DNA of 64,000 nucleotides from Loripinus fragilis (GCA_964019695.1 OZ026528.1:55024495-55088494), one strand, 5' to 3'; counted from the first letter of the stretch, positions 1-13,151 are shown. A program made the numbers and translations. The notes: a model not told the origin generated them from the letters alone.

Positions 1-667
1 ATAAAGTCCTCGCGAAAATTTCCGAATTTACAGTATACATATGCCATCTGCAGTTTCCAATAAGCCAATTTTCAGGTGGCACAAAAAATCTAGGTGGCGA
101 AACTAACATACATGTACATGTACATGTAAATGATGGTCCCCGTCCCCGTCCCAGTCAGCTAAAAGCTGCTGCTACCAGCTAATATGCCATTTTTGTGACT
201 TCTGCGTTTGGCAAGCAAGAAGCGCCTACTGTAATGTTATTTGTACGTGCGAGCAGTGCAGGCTCTTCTTTCGAGACAGAAACGCAGAACATCTTGGAAT
301 ATGACTATCAACCGAGACTTTCGGTTGAGGCTTATGTTCGACATTCGCCGTCTCAGAATTGAAATCCCGTGATCAATATGGGCCTCGGCGTGAGATTTTT
401 TTTTGAATGCGAACAACAAAGGCACACACCCGCCCGCGCAGTCTGATCGGCGCCATTCGTTTTCGCTGTTTAAATCATGCAGTACTCAACAGAGCTCCAA
501 GCCAAATTTCAATATTCTAACTAGTCTCTGTAGCTGAGCAGGCTGGTTTGAACCTCATCTGGTCGGAAACCCCGAAGACGGATTTTCTGATCGCGGCCGA
601 CTTTCGGACGAATACATATATCCTTCGAGTCTCCTTCATATTTACCCTCATTACACACCGGATAGGG
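1..667. other. No gene recognised
   Basis: Non-coding by inspection. It holds a short ACATGT-type repeat near 112-128 and a CCCCGT repeat near 137-150. Short open frames here have no recognisable protein character. Confidence 0.5.
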
Positions 668-834
668 GGCAATCGAAAACGTTAAAAATATCCATGAACG
701 TTTATCATAAATAGTTAAAAACTGTATTTTCGATTGCCATTTGTCGTCCGATTGGCGAAAAATGGCGATCGAAAGCACTATTCCTAGCGATTTTTGATCC
801 GCGTTTATCGATGTTAAAAGCGTTTTCGATTGCC
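668..834. mobile_element. Small TIR element (MITE-like), 167 bp
   Basis: The left end GGCAATCGAAAACG (668-681) is repeated in inverted orientation at 821-834. A partial internal inverted copy lies near 727-740. It has no coding capacity. Boundaries come from the inverted repeat only; no target duplication was confirmed. Confidence 0.5.
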
Positions 835-1051
835 GCCTATAAGGTGTGCATTATCTCACCTTCATTTCTCGAACATGAATATCCTCCTCAATACGTCACA
901 TTTAACGTCAGATACGAAGCTGTCTGTTATAGCAAATCAATTTACGAAACATAGCATGTTAAATTTGGATAGCATGACAACGTATACCAAAAATGGGCTG
1001 CACATCCGAATATGGCCTTTTACAACGTTTTAAGTGACGCGTCACAAAAAT

Positions 1052-1128
1052 GGGACCAAACAAAATGCACACAATAAACTTAATTCCCATTGACAATAAA
1101 GTTTATAATGTGCATTTCGTTTGGTCCC
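1052..1128. repeat. Foldback hairpin, ~30-nt arms
   Basis: GGGACCAAAC at 1052 reads forward and returns inverted as GTTTGGTCCC ending at 1128. The arms match over about 30 nt with a few mismatches around a short spacer. Confidence 0.7.
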
Positions 1129-2365
1129 TTTGTTGAAGTAGACAAGAACGCATCAGCGGGCGACAAGGGCTCACACAAGCCTGCTAAAGCTCAGACTCAC
1201 TAGATGAGCATGCACTGCTCGCATGGACAAGGAACGGAAGTCAGACCAATTATTTCATATCCCTAGGTTTAGTTAAACAGAAACGTTTGGCGTAAAATTT
1301 TAGATATTCTTTTACCCATCAGAGAATGTTTTGGGTTCTCATTTAGACGGGTCTCTTAAGTATCCACAACATATGGTTTGGTTGAGAAATAAGAAAAATA
1401 TTTTTGTTACGCGCCTGAATTATCCATCAAAAACATGGCCGCCATCGAGCACTGTTAGTTTTTCATATAGCATATGCGGTAAATATTGTATTAGTTCGTA
1501 CAGCAAGAAATACTTATTTTTCTCTGTGTACGAACTATTAAAAATATTTTTTGGGAAAACGTCACTGTATGAACTAATAAAATGAAATCCAAATAATCGC
1601 TAAAAGCATGCGAAATTTGCCCAGAGGGAGGGATTTCGGCGTATATTTTAAGCCTAGTCTTATATTATATGTGTCTGATACATGGTGAAAGACTGAAACA
1701 AAGAATAGTTGACCAAGGTCGCGATAATCACTGTGTCTCAGCATTCTTTTTCCAAAGGGTTTATTCCCCATTATCAGACGAGTTCAATCAAGTGATGCCC
1801 CTGGGGCCAAAACATAAAAGTCTTCTGGTCTGAAACAACTGGGCCTTGGTCCTTGACATTTTATTTGTAGCATCATCTTGTGAACCTTTGCCAAATTTTG
1901 TTCAAATTGTGTATCTGGCGGCCAAAAATGGCCCCGCCGCGGATGTCACATTTTATTTGGTGAGGTTCTACATCCTGTTAATTTTGTCAACATAACCCAT
2001 GGTAAGTTTTAATGAAACTGCTGATCTATCAAAATTTAAAGCTAGACTTCTTTTCTATACCTTTATAAACAGTCATTCTCAGATGAGCGATCCGTGGCCC
2101 AATGGCCCCTCTTGTTTATATTGAATATTTGCGTCCGACAAAACTGCTTTGTTTTTAGCGAATATAGTGCATTTGATAACGAGGCTTATACATTCTATTT
2201 TGGTGGATTTACCCGAGGTTTGGTCAAAATGCCATCGATAAATGTCAGGAACGTTTTCAGATCTCCGTCAAATGTCATGTAGACTTCCATCATTTTCTAA
2301 TGAGAAGGGCCCCTGGTCCTATTACATGTAGAATTGATAATTATGATTATGTTTTGAGTCAACTA
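1129..2365. other. No gene recognised
   Basis: AT-rich intergenic sequence. Several frames of 60-85 codons occur without any recognisable motif. Confidence 0.4.
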
Positions 2366-2369
2366 GATG

Positions 2370-2560
2370 CTTTACGTGCAGTCAATAAGTTTTCAGTAAT
2401 GTCGATTTTTTCACGAGTTGAACCAGTACTAAACAGACGATTAAGATCCTTGCTGAAGCACGCAACTCAGTGCCTCCGGTAAGACTCGAAAAAGCGACCC
2501 CTTGATCTCATATCAAGCGCTGTACCTAAAACCTTTTGAATCAAGGGTCTTGCCCCCGAC
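2370..2560 (-). mobile_element. Degenerate tRNA-derived SINE fragment (family B)
   Basis: Read on the minus strand, a worn tRNA-like head (around 2460-2520) is followed by a tail resembling the copies at 19.2 and 31.8 kb, including a motif like GTACTGGTTC and the end of a CAGT..AAAC stretch. Strongly diverged. Confidence 0.4.
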
Positions 2561-2917
2561 GTTATAAATCGTTATTCATCCTCGACTCAACTTAGAATGA
2601 AATTTCAACCAACTATTGAACATCAAAATGCTGAAAAATAGACTTTTATTTATTTCTAACTCTCAGATGTCGAAATTACAATTTAAAAAACCAACAACAT
2701 TTAAACATCTATAAGCAAAATCATTGTCATGCTCAGTGGAGTTGAGCATGAAAAAAGTTTTAAAACCTCGGGTGCTTGCTGATCATATATGGTGCCCAAT
2801 TATTTAAACTTGCAAATGTAAACCATTTCAAATTGAGATGGTACAGGATACCTGATTTAATACAGGCTCAACGTCCTGAATTCAGGAATAATCCTTAAAT
2901 GTGAACTTGCGGAATGC

Positions 2918-3012
2918 TGTGGCTCAGTTTGGGATCGAATGGTGGCTAGTTCGAGCCTCACCGCCGTCGAAGTGCATGCGTTGTGTCCTTGAATAAGAAG
3001 CTTTATACGCTA
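2918..3012 (+). mobile_element. tRNA-derived SINE-like fragment
   Basis: GTGGCTCAGT near 2920 resembles an A box and AGTTCGAGCC near 2953 resembles a B box. The following GTGTCCTTGAATAAGAAGC segment resembles the body of the family-B SINEs. Not an intact tRNA. Confidence 0.45.
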
Positions 3013-3218
3013 CTTAATACTGATTCAAACCAGAAAGACCCGTCCCGAACTGACTGAAAATGTTGACTTGGACAACCTGTGCATTTTTGCACAGGTTTCA
3101 TAGTTTGTACAATTCCTGGGAGGGTAACAGCAGATGAGAACTATCGCATGCATTTTGAATTTGTTTTTCTTTAAAAATGGAGTGAGCTCCTTTTGTGAAG
3201 TATTGGTAAAGTACGTTT

Positions 3219-3442
3219 TAGCCGTTGCATGTGATTTCCAACGATGTGGCATTTTGAAAGGTGTAAACTCAGACTAGCCTGTGCAGACTCATTTTAAGCT
3301 AAGAAACTCCGAATGATCTAACAGATATATAACATTCAAGCGACTAGCAAAGACTCTGATCAGACTGCGCGTATGCGCAGGCTGGTCTGAGCATAAGCTG
3401 GTCGCACACACCACATTGTTGGAAATCTAATGTTACGGCTCA
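3219..3442. mobile_element. MITE, family G, copy 1
   Basis: The ends are inverted repeats of about 30 bp (TGATTTCCAACGATGTGG on the left, CCACATTGTTGGAAATC on the right). The interior carries AGACTGCGCGTATGCGCAGG, a motif seen again at 7.4, 44.2 and 44.65 kb. It is the same element as 7211-7450. Confidence 0.65.
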
Positions 3443-4507
3443 TTTGATTTTCACTTCACATGTCTACAGAAGAGGACATAGGATTTACCCATATATGGGA
3501 AACAAGCGGTCACTATATCTTGTTTTTGTAGAAAATGATTATTTTGGCGTGGTTTGAATCTTTTCTACATACATGGATATTGCTACTCACAGAGAAGCAT
3601 GCAACCATTTCTGTCCAGATGGACAAGTCTACATATGGGCACCCGCTCATGATTACTTAACACCCTTTTAATTCACGAGAAACCCGGATGTGGCGCGGGA
3701 ACATATTTCTGTTAACGCAATTTCGAGGTATTTCCCATAAAACAACAAAAATGGCGTAGATTCGTTTTTACAACTACATTTATTATATAACTAAGAAAAA
3801 AGGCCGATTTTCATTGGCTTAGAGCGCTCACGTGGCCAGTCAACATATTGTCATATTCACTGGCTGGCGCGCGCTTGCCGGTGAATATTAGTTACTAAAA
3901 TTAGAATCCTTGTGTTTTTTTCTGTTCCGGTTCTGCTTTTCAAAAGCGTCGCTAATTATCCTATCGTAGTTGCCGAGAAAGCAACAAATCACGCACTGGA
4001 ACTGATCTATTTCGATTTTATTGCACAATAAACGACGAAAACAAATTTGAAGACTTCAGCTTCTTCCAAATTTACGCCTCTGCACTGAAGAACTCCCGCC
4101 AATACTTAGACCACGTCGCATACGTTTACATGTATTTGTAACGTCTTCAAGCGTAAAAACGACGTTACACCGTCTAACGCCATGAATGACGTCATCTTCC
4201 AGTAAAACAATGACGTCAGCTATCACACATTTTCCCTGCGCTTTCAAAGCTGTGATTTTTTGTTTGATATATCACACTATTTTAACATTGGCTCTACAGG
4301 CGAGGCGTGTTAGAATTCTTGTTAGTAAATGTTGAATGATGACACTCATGCACAACATATATAAAGTAGTAAACGGGTGGTCTTATCTAGGTCTGCACTG
4401 TTTCAACTAAATACTTGACTGTCCCAAAACTTGTATATAAGTTCAGTATTTTTTTCAGGTGCAATGATATCTGTACATCTTTCGCTAAATGTTATATAAT
4501 AAAACAG
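3443..4507. other. No gene recognised
   Basis: Intergenic. Only local compositional changes are seen (a GC-rich patch near 3840-3890 with GGCGCGCGCTTGCCGG). Confidence 0.4.
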
Positions 4508-4642
4508 TTATTGACTAATGAGGCATTGGATATGATGTGATATCGACCAGAGAATATCAATATTGACCGAGGCGAAGCCGAGGTCAATATTGGTATTCTC
4601 TGGTCGATATCACATCATATCCAATGCCTCATTAGTCAATAA
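4508..4642. repeat. Near-perfect 135-bp palindrome (foldback element)
   Basis: Two 66-nt arms (4508-4573 and 4577-4642) are reverse complements with a single mismatch seen, separated by 3 nt (GAA). The centre reads CCGAGGCGAAGCCGAGG. Such a structure would form a cruciform or long RNA hairpin. It looks like a young foldback MITE. Confidence 0.85.
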
Positions 4643-4869
4643 TTGTATAGTAATAGACGCACAAAACGTACGTAAAAATACAAGAGCTACGGGAAACAAT
4701 AACGTTTTGTTCAAGTCGGCGGAATCGTTATAGACTGAGGGATTCCTTTTTTTTATCTTTTTGTGTGTTTGAATAGAAATAAATTAGCACAGGCAGTGAT
4801 TTGTTACTTAATATATTAAAAACAACTATCTTGTGATCAGTCGTTAAAGTGGATAAATGAGGCTTGTAT

Positions 4870-5095
4870 AGGAGTTTTAGGGATACAGGATATTTGCCAT
4901 TTTACTTCCAGGTATATCGGATACTATCTGTTTTACTTCCAGGGATATGGGATACTTGGTTCAATATTTTCGTTTCTTCCAGGGATATTGAAAATTTAGG
5001 AAAGTTGCTTATGGGGATATCTGGCGATTTATAAGGGATATTTGCATGTTTACTTCCGGGGATATGGGATATTTGGTACCCCCCCCCCCCCTATA
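4870..5095. repeat. Short local repeats of GGGATATGGGATA type
   Basis: Variants of GGGATATGGGATACTTGG and TTTACTTCCAGGGATAT recur four to five times, followed by a poly-C run near 5080-5093. Confidence 0.55.
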
Positions 5096-5724
5096 CGCGC
5101 GAAGCTAGTGATCTATTAAGAACACTTACGGGTATTTCTCATGCGCATTATTCCTGCGGCGGGAAACGGGGAAAGTTGTCTGAGTCCCACCTCTTCGACC
5201 ATTTACAAATTCTGATCAATACAGTTTTCAGATACGCCTAAGTCAGATGGATATTTCCGTTTATACTGGGTCCGAGGATGTATGTAAGGTGAAGTACTAT
5301 GTATGCAAAAGCTGCATTTCATTCGTAGGAACTGCCGTAAGGAAACGTGTGGGTTCAGTCCTATTTAACTCCATTATTTTGATTAACTGAAACGTATTAC
5401 CAACAGAATAAATTTTATGATTTTTTCAATAAAATATCGTAAACTTCACTTCTACAATAACCGTTTATTCTGTTGCAGTCACACTTGTTATTGTGTAGGC
5501 ATGGCTTCTGTGACGTCAGCGTCAAGTTATCAAAGTAGATCATCGATGTACATCCACGGTGTGATTCCACGTAACTGGTCGAGGCAATTCAGATGACTCG
5601 CCTGTTACAAAGCCACTGCGACAGAAAATGTATACACATAAATACAGTAAAGAGCGCGCGATGAAAAATGATTTCTTATTTCTCAACCTGGGACGATTCT
5701 TTTGAGCACCCAAAACATATGTTA
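5096..5724. other. No gene recognised
   Basis: Intergenic. At 5692-5722 there is one half of the palindromic repeat described at 40,772-40,950 (TTTTGAGCACCCAAAACATA). Confidence 0.4.
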
Positions 5725-6963
5725 AGCCCTAGTTACACATTCCCCATTTTAGCCACGGTAGAGCTACGGTTCACCCCGATTTATCAAATCGTGATGCATC
5801 TACATGATTCGTAGCAGCACCGCGGAGACATCGGCGCGAATCCTAGTAGTACCGTAGTGATTCCTGAAGAACCCTGGTGAATCGGGAACCTCTACGACAA
5901 GGCTAGACAAGTTTTAAACTTGTCGGGTGATTGGTGTTGGATTATGGGCGTGGCTTTAATCGTAGCTCTACCGTAGCGGGATCTTGATCATTCCTAGTGG
6001 CACCGTGGTAGTAATCGTGGTCACTCGTGGCGAATCGGGTTATCACTGATACGGGATACTGGTATAAATACAGAGGTATCATTGCTGAAAATAATTTTCA
6101 AAAGTGAATTTGAGTGAAGCTGTCTGTCCCCCTTTCGCAGGGGCTCACGATCAGTGTGTCCCGTAGTTGACTAGTCATCTGTTTCAACTTGACATAACAC
6201 TTGACTTGGCACATGACTGAGCCTAGCCGGCGTGTCGGTGACTTTTTTATGATTGTGCCGCAGTTTTTCATTTTGATGGCATGACCGATTCGACAAAGGT
6301 TGAAGAAATAATATCTTTGGTGTCATAATTTGGCTAACTGTCACATGGCAACCACTAAATCGTGCACATTAGTAGGAGGTCGTGACGCTACCGTAGCGCT
6401 ACCGGCTTTTATTAGATACCTATAAATGATATAACGTTTGAACTGTCTGTTTTCTGATCGTCTGATACAGAAAGCCGGATCAACGAACTGAGGTTTTCTG
6501 AATCCGTAAAACATGATGACGTAACGTCAAGAAACGAAACGTAATGGCAAACGTTCCTGCATATTTTCTGAATTAAAGACCAAAAGAATTTATAAAATTA
6601 GAATGATGTCGGAAAAAAGGTATATATTAAACGTGGATGAGATCTTACCATCGGACCACCCGCGACGCTTCGCGTCTCGGGTGATCCGATGGTATGACCT
6701 CATCAACTCGACGTGATACGGAACGCCAGATCTAGGTACTATTATAATAATGTGTATGAACCGTAGCGAAACGTGGACACATAGTGAGCATTCGTAGCTC
6801 CACCGTGGTGAATCGTGGCACTGCCGTCATGTATCCTATTGGAGCAGCATGAGACGGACTTTCTTTTGTTTCATCTCGATGCATCCCGATTTCGCCATCT
6901 GGCTCAAATCGGGATGATTCGTGGTGAATCGTGGTCGGAATCGTGACTTTGTAACTGGGGCTT
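5725..6963. mobile_element. TIR-bounded element, ~1.24 kb, non-coding
   Basis: The left end AGCCCTAGTTACAC (5725-5738) is inverted at 6950-6963 (TTGTAACTGGGGCT) with two mismatches. The interior is rich in variants of CGTAGCTCTACCGT and GAATCGTGGT in both orientations. No transposase is visible, so it would be non-autonomous. Confidence 0.55.
6636..6704. repeat. Foldback hairpin inside the TIR element
   Basis: GATGAGATCTTACCATCGGA (6636-6655) pairs with sequence ending at 6704. The centre is GACGCTTCGCGTC. The design is similar to the palindrome at 4508. Confidence 0.75.
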
Positions 6964-7210
6964 TAAAACTGATGAAAATGTACTTTTTTTTTTATCTAAA
7001 CCTATGAATATATACATGTCTCATAATGCATAAGCCTTTCCAGCGTTGGTAATGTGTACATGGTTTTCACTGCGCATTTTAACAGACTATGCAAACCCTT
7101 TTCGCCGTCGTTCTGGATTCAAAAATACTTTAGATCAAACAGAATACTATACGTGGTGAAATACTAACATTTTGCGAGATTTCTATTTTGGTGAAAGTCA
7201 CTCGGTCAAT

Positions 7211-7450
7211 TGAGCCGCGACGTGTGATTTCCTACAATGTGGCATTATTAACATGCATAGACTCAGACGAGCCTGTGCAGCCTCTTTTTAAGCGTAGAAG
7301 CTCCAAATGAAGTTTGGTCAGTGGCCTTAGTGTCATAGAATATTCAAGCGACTAGCAAAGGCTCTGACCAGACTGCGCGGATGCGCAGGCTGTTCTGAGC
7401 CTTTACTTGTCGCACATACCACATTGTTGACAATCTCATGTCGCGGCTCA
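7211..7450. mobile_element. MITE, family G, copy 2, 240 bp
   Basis: TGAGCCGCGACGTGTGATTT at 7211 is matched in inverted orientation by the end at 7419-7450 (about 31 bp with few mismatches). The interior contains AGACTGCGCGGATGCGCAGG. This is the best-preserved copy of the family in the window. Confidence 0.75.
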
Positions 7451-9899
7451 TATGTGTGTTTTCACGTTGTCGTAGTTTCAGTTAGGTCAAATGGAAATTT
7501 TTGCGAGAAAACCTGGCTTTGGGACGTCCTACCTTATTAGTCTTGAATCAAAGCTTAACGGTCTGCTCAGCTACGGAGACTTGTGTCAAGTTTAACTATC
7601 GTACTTTCCAGATAGTAAATAATATTTAGAACTATTAGTAATAGCCATGGATGCTAACAATTTGCAATTTCCTTGTATCAACTAGTATACGAGGGGGGTT
7701 CAATATGTAATGAAAACCCATTCATAACTCCATCCTCAAATGCGTTAAGATTTTATGTCATATGCCAAAGGAAAGATCAAGTGTTGCCGTTATAATGGTG
7801 TATGAAACATTATTTTATTTTTTTCGATTTTAATAAGTTACAGACTTTTTAAAAAGCACTCTAATATACACTGCATATATTTTCCTCCGAATTGTAAAGA
7901 CTCATTTTAACAAAGGTAGAAAGGCATGCTGTATTTTCTAAAACAAACGTCTAACATGCATGAATCACATATCCATAGTTTTCTGACTCCTTTCCCCTAT
8001 ATCTGCTATCAAGATGCATTCTTTTTACCGTTACCAATTTCTCGTGCAAACGATTTTATTACGTTACCCCCTCTTACGTTGACGTCGTTTAAAGCAATGG
8101 ACGTAACACTAAAATACGCACGGTTCTTGAAAATCAGAAATATGGCTTTGTATTAGGAAAGGACAATTTTTATTGTACATGTATCGAAGTTTCAATACAC
8201 ACAGTGCACAGGCAGCAGACCAGTTAAACTGAAACAAAAATATCTCATCTGAGTGGTATACCTTTTTCGTTTCCTATAACTTTATCGTCTGAAATTAGCC
8301 AGCCAGATTATGTACATGTACATACGTGTAACAATGTCCAAATAGTGCATCCGAATGTACACATTAACGAAACGCGGTATTTTGTCTGATCCATTTCAGT
8401 GTAAGCCAGAGATGGCATTCTTTTAAGTGATTTTCTTATTTTAAATGACGTATTTGGGGGTACTTTATGAGTGAGATTAGATATGGAAATTTCAAAATCG
8501 ACTGTATTACTTGCAAATGAACATCATGGCGGCCAGAATAAATGTTACAAATGATTTTCGTATACAATTTCACTTTGTTATCGTTCACGCAAAAACGACT
8601 CTGTCAATGGATTGCAGAGATTATAGCATCAAGGAGGATTTAAGTAAAAATTGCAGCCTCAGTATTTCATAGAATATAAAGCAATATCAAAGATTTTTGC
8701 AATTATAAATCACCAATATATGGATATTTACCACACGAAGAAGCAGACTGAAAATATCACTCGTTCATGTTCTGCTTTTGAAAACATTGTTTTTCTTCGT
8801 ATCGCAGTGTACTTCAGAACCCTATTTTGAAAGTGGCTTGTGTAAATAAGAAAAGGAGCTGGACAACACAAATTTTACAATTATTTAGCCAAGAAATAGA
8901 CCTTTTAATTAAAGTAATTATGAAGTGTGTGAATATAAAACTTTAGGATATACTGGGCTGTTTTCATTACATATTGAACGCCCCTCGTAGTATTGTTGTG
9001 ACCGTTGGTTTGACGAGTCCATGGTATAGCACATAAAATGGAAATCTGGTTGAAATACCGATTTTTATCTTACCAGTTAATATACAGAACGGCCATTAGA
9101 TATTTTTTTCTAGAAATCCAACTGTGACATACTGATTAACCTTTAACGTTCTATAACATGATAAGTAAACTAGTCCAAACCTAGATCAGCCTCAGGTCAA
9201 ATTCGGACTGGAACTTGTTTTGTATCGTGACTCCATAGTAAATACACAAAATATATAAACAGCTAGGTGTCTAAAATCGTGATTTGAAAAATAACCTGAA
9301 TGTTTGACCTTTAAAGCTCTAATCACGACTGTAGCAGATAACAGAGCAAACACTATGTCACATATCGTCCGTGCAGTGTGCCCTGGCATTCAAATTTTGT
9401 GCATGTGTGTTGATCCTAAGTAGAAACTTTTGTGAATAAATATATGGTATTGTAAAACCTGTCGTAATCGGCTACTCAAAAAGAAGACAAAATTGGTTTT
9501 CAAGACCTATTATCGCTTAATGCAGGTCAAAAGTATTAATGCTCCAAGACAGCATTCTGCAATTCTTTCGACCTTCATTAAGCTACCGTTTGTCTTAAAG
9601 ATCTTTGTTTTATCTACTTTTGACTGGCCGATTAAGACAGGTTTCATTACATCCGCCAAAAATGTGTGGCAAGTGGCGCATAAATGCTTTGATACGATTA
9701 TCAGAAGAATGAAAACACAACTCATTATAGATCTCACACAGTAAGAGTATTGTCCGTCATGGATAGAGTCCAATAGAAAACAGGTGAAGCAGCTTAATAC
9801 CGTTATTCATTCATTCAAGTTCATTCAGAAAAAAAATAAATAAGACTGCAGGTAACACAAGTGTACGGATTTAGCGATAAATAATGATGATGGCATGTA
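7451..9899. other. No gene recognised
   Basis: AT-rich intergenic sequence of about 2.4 kb. Overlapping frames at 9493-9773 on both strands have no recognisable motif. Confidence 0.4.
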
Positions 9900-9902
9900 A
9901 AT

Positions 9903-9995
9903 CCTCGGTGGCTCAGTAAGTGGAGAGTCAACTGTAATAATATGCACGTGAGCTATGTAAAAAGTTAAGGGTTCGAATCCCAATGTTTAGCATTT
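9903..9995 (+). mobile_element. tRNA-like sequence (SINE head or tRNA pseudogene)
   Basis: An A-box-like GTGGCTCAGTAAGTGG (about 9908) and a perfect B box GGTTCGAATCC (about 9970) are correctly spaced. No paired acceptor stem is visible, so this is tRNA-derived rather than a working tRNA. Confidence 0.5.
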
Positions 9996-10774
9996 TATAG
10001 GCTTACTGATATGCTCTATTTTTTTTTCATTTGTTTCCATCGTGTATTTTCTTATTCTAGATATTTTCTTATTTTGTTTATTTTTCTTTATATTTTTTAA
10101 AATTTTATTTTTTCAGCTTTTATATCTAATTTTTTTAACGAAAAGTATTTTATTTCAATATATATATGATATAAAAAGTTCATAAAATAATGCCAGCATA
10201 GTGAGATTTTGATCGCAATACTGAGCATCAAAGGATCAGGTGAGCATGCAGAAATACGCAAACTCACCAGAGCGTTTGCCGTAGATGAAGACTCATTTTA
10301 ACTTTAATTATTGCATAAAAATCCGTGTCGCACGCTATTAACAACCGTGTTTTAACCGGAAAAAACCCATGTATTGATCAGGCAATTTACATGCTGTTGA
10401 TGCACGGCTTTTCTACTTTACATATACGCATTCTAGGCAGTCACAAAAATTGACGTAATCAACAGTAGCGTGTTTAGAAATGAACGTAATTCAGTGGCGT
10501 TAGGATGACGTAAGTTTTTGCTCTGGAACAGGCTTTTTCAAAACCTACGAATCCTTCATGCTTTTGCGCGCCATTATGTAGTGCAAAAATGAACTTTTCG
10601 AAACTTTTTCCCAAAGTTTTCAAGTGACAATATGACTTTATGCAACAATAACGATCAAACATAGTTTTCTGATACACTAGCGTCTGCTAGACCCTTCGTG
10701 GGTCGTTAAAACCCTCGCCTTTAACTGGTTTTCCTGTAAAGCCTGAAATATCGACATAAGTTTTTTTGTTCAAA
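9996..10774. other. No gene recognised
   Basis: Very T-rich at 10,015-10,160, then ordinary intergenic sequence. Confidence 0.4.
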
Positions 10775-10918
10775 GGCGGATCCACGACTCCAGGAGAGGG
10801 GATTCAGATAAATTAGGGAGGGGGGTCGATTTGCAGATGATCTCTCATTTTTCTTGATTATCCCTTTAAACATGAAATAATCTGTTCCGAAGCACCCTGA
10901 ACCCCTTCTGGATCCGCC
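10775..10918. mobile_element. MITE with GGCGGATCC ends, copy 1
   Basis: GGCGGATCC at 10,775 and its inverse GGATCCGCC at 10,910 bound a short segment that also shares ATGAAATAAT with the element at 14,375. Confidence 0.5.
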
Positions 10919-10989
10919 ACTGTTTGTTATAGCGCTAGGTAATTCAAACTGCCCACTGAAGGAGTAAGAAAAAGAAAAAAAAAGAAAAT

Positions 10990-11080
10990 AAAAACTCAGG
11001 GATTCGAACCCTCAGAAAAAATACAGGTTCGAATATGTTAATATCGCTACTTAACCACTTGACCACTGGTCTGTGATATC
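10990..11080 (-). mobile_element. tRNA-like sequence on the minus strand
   Basis: On the minus strand GTGGTCAAGTGGTTAAG resembles the A-box region of a Leu/Ser-type tRNA, followed by GGTTCGAATCC (B box). There is no acceptor pairing. Confidence 0.5.
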
Positions 11081-13117
11081 CAATGGTAGCTTTAATGCAT
11101 TAGTAAGGATATAACTACCAATATTCTCGTTTGTTTACCTGTCTAAATGCGGAATTACCTTTTATTGTCAATAGACCTCTCCGATTACAGTTATAACTAG
11201 TGACGTCACTGTACTCTATACAAATTTTACCTCTACCATTTCATCCGTGCAGTGTACCATAACGAAACATTAACATGTGATTCCCCGCACTGATAACCAC
11301 AGCATTATTTTGGGAATAATTCTCAATTACGCACTCTATTCTCCAGACTGCTGATGAGCATGTGTCCATTGGCAGCATCTAGAGACGCAAATACATGTAG
11401 TTTGAGGATTACAGACAATCGCTAAAAGTTTCGGCAATAATGTTGTTTGTTGCAAAAAATATTAATTGTATTATCATGTAAGGTGAAAAACGAAGACTGG
11501 CAAAAGTATGTCAAGACCTCTTTTGACGTATTTCAAAAAGGCTATGAGAACGAAAATAAACCTTATCCTTTGTTATCTAACAAGTTCATGAGATTTTGGA
11601 AGTAAAGTCACGCCACTTTAAACTTGTAAGCGAAGTAGCCTAGCGGGACTAGTGGAACCCCTTACCTCATAGAGACGCCTTTTAACGTTTTTGCAAACAG
11701 AGCAGACCAAGATCAGGCAGCTCTTACAAGAGATCAGTGTCTACTCTGTTTGCTTATGGGAATATATCTGATTCTACTCTAGGGGCCTAATGCTTTGGCT
11801 GTTTGTCGGGCCCTCCGGGGTTTACCTGTTGGATTTCATTTGCTCCGGTATTCAGTTTTATTTATTGTTGAGTCCTTATCTTTGCTTTGTCTCCTTTTTA
11901 TATCTTGATTTATATGTTCTATGAGATGATGCATTGATAAGTTAGGGGTAATTCATGCAAACCAAACATCTATGTGTCTTGACCCACATCTGAACTAAGG
12001 GTGCGGTTGGTGCACCGTTAAACCGGTTTAAGCCCTCCAGTAATTTTTTTACTGACCGTTCCAAGGCGGTACTTCTTTTGTGGTTCTCTTATGTTTTTGT
12101 TCTGTCTTGTAGTTGCTATGTCTTTGTGCGCGTCTGTTTATATGTGCCTTGTGGTCACCTGCTGGGAAAGGGCTGACCTCTTGGCTCTCGTTTGTGGTGT
12201 CTTACTGTGAGTCTGTTACTTTCCATTGGTATCCTGGGTCAGGTGTGGTACTTGATTGTATCGATTCCTGATCTTTGCACCCTTACTTACTTTGACAAAT
12301 AATTTCTTCGTTCTTTGTACAAACGTGAAGTTTTGTTTATTAAATTATTCATAGTGGGTGGAGCTTAGCATGAATATTAATGAAGGAAAGAGTTAAACAT
12401 GTATGAAAAGTAGCCTAGTGGGACTAGAGGCTTAGCATATGGTCTGAGCCTTCAGCCACATTCATAGTCTGTGCATGCGAACAGCGAAAGCTCTGGTGGA
12501 TGCACAGGCTCATCTTAGTATGGGCTGCTCGCCTATGCCATAAGGATCAAAATTTCAAATATCGTATAACACTCCGCTATAAGACGGGTCTTTCCCAACA
12601 GAATTCCTAAGACAGATCTTGTTTTGGAAGGGGAAAGCGGTCTAAACGACAGATAAGAATATTTGAGGTTTTAGCCTGGATAGAAATTGTTATCTGAACC
12701 TAGGCTGTCACGAGTGGGCTGTTCGACTCACGCACATAGTCGTCAAGTGACGTCAATGTTATTTCAAAGTGTCGTCAGCATGTAACATTGCATCTCAGCA
12801 TATCCAGAAACTTCTTGAAGCTTATTCCAAAATCAACTGACTGTAACGTGCACGACCCATGGTGAACGTAGATTAATCAGTATCCGGTGCCAGGGGCTTT
12901 CAATCACATGTAAAGGGTATATAGATCATTTGCTCTAGTATCGCCTGACGCAAAGTGGTCCGAATCCCTCCGTGACCAATATTATTTCTTTTCTTTGCCA
13001 TTTTCCCTGCCAATTTCAAAAAAATGTATAAATATGCAAAGTTTAATCGTGCGTATTTTTCACAAAGTGTGAGATATTGATACGAAACCTGTGACACATA
13101 GGTACCATTGTTTCTCG
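11081..13117. other. No gene recognised; one 20-bp direct repeat pair
   Basis: AAGTAGCCTAGCGGGACTAG (11,633-11,652) recurs with one change at 12,408-12,427, 775 bp apart. Part of family G appears near 12,465-12,540. No coding signal. Confidence 0.4.
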
Positions 13118-13151
13118 CACTGTGAGGAATTGGTACCAATTCTTCACAGTG
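13118..13151. repeat. 34-bp palindrome
   Basis: CACTGTGAGGAATTGG is mirrored by CCAATTCTTCACAGTG around a central TA, with one mismatch. Confidence 0.7.

Noticed and set aside
9903..9995. Functional tRNA gene
   Set aside because: A- and B-box-like sequences are present, but the acceptor stem does not pair. The same holds for the tRNA-like heads at 11.0, 45.8, 50.3, 60.5 and 63.6 kb.
11633..12427. 20-bp direct repeats as target duplication or small LTRs of an insertion
   Set aside because: Too long for a usual target duplication and too short for LTRs, and the 755 bp between them show no element features. Left as an unexplained repeat pair.
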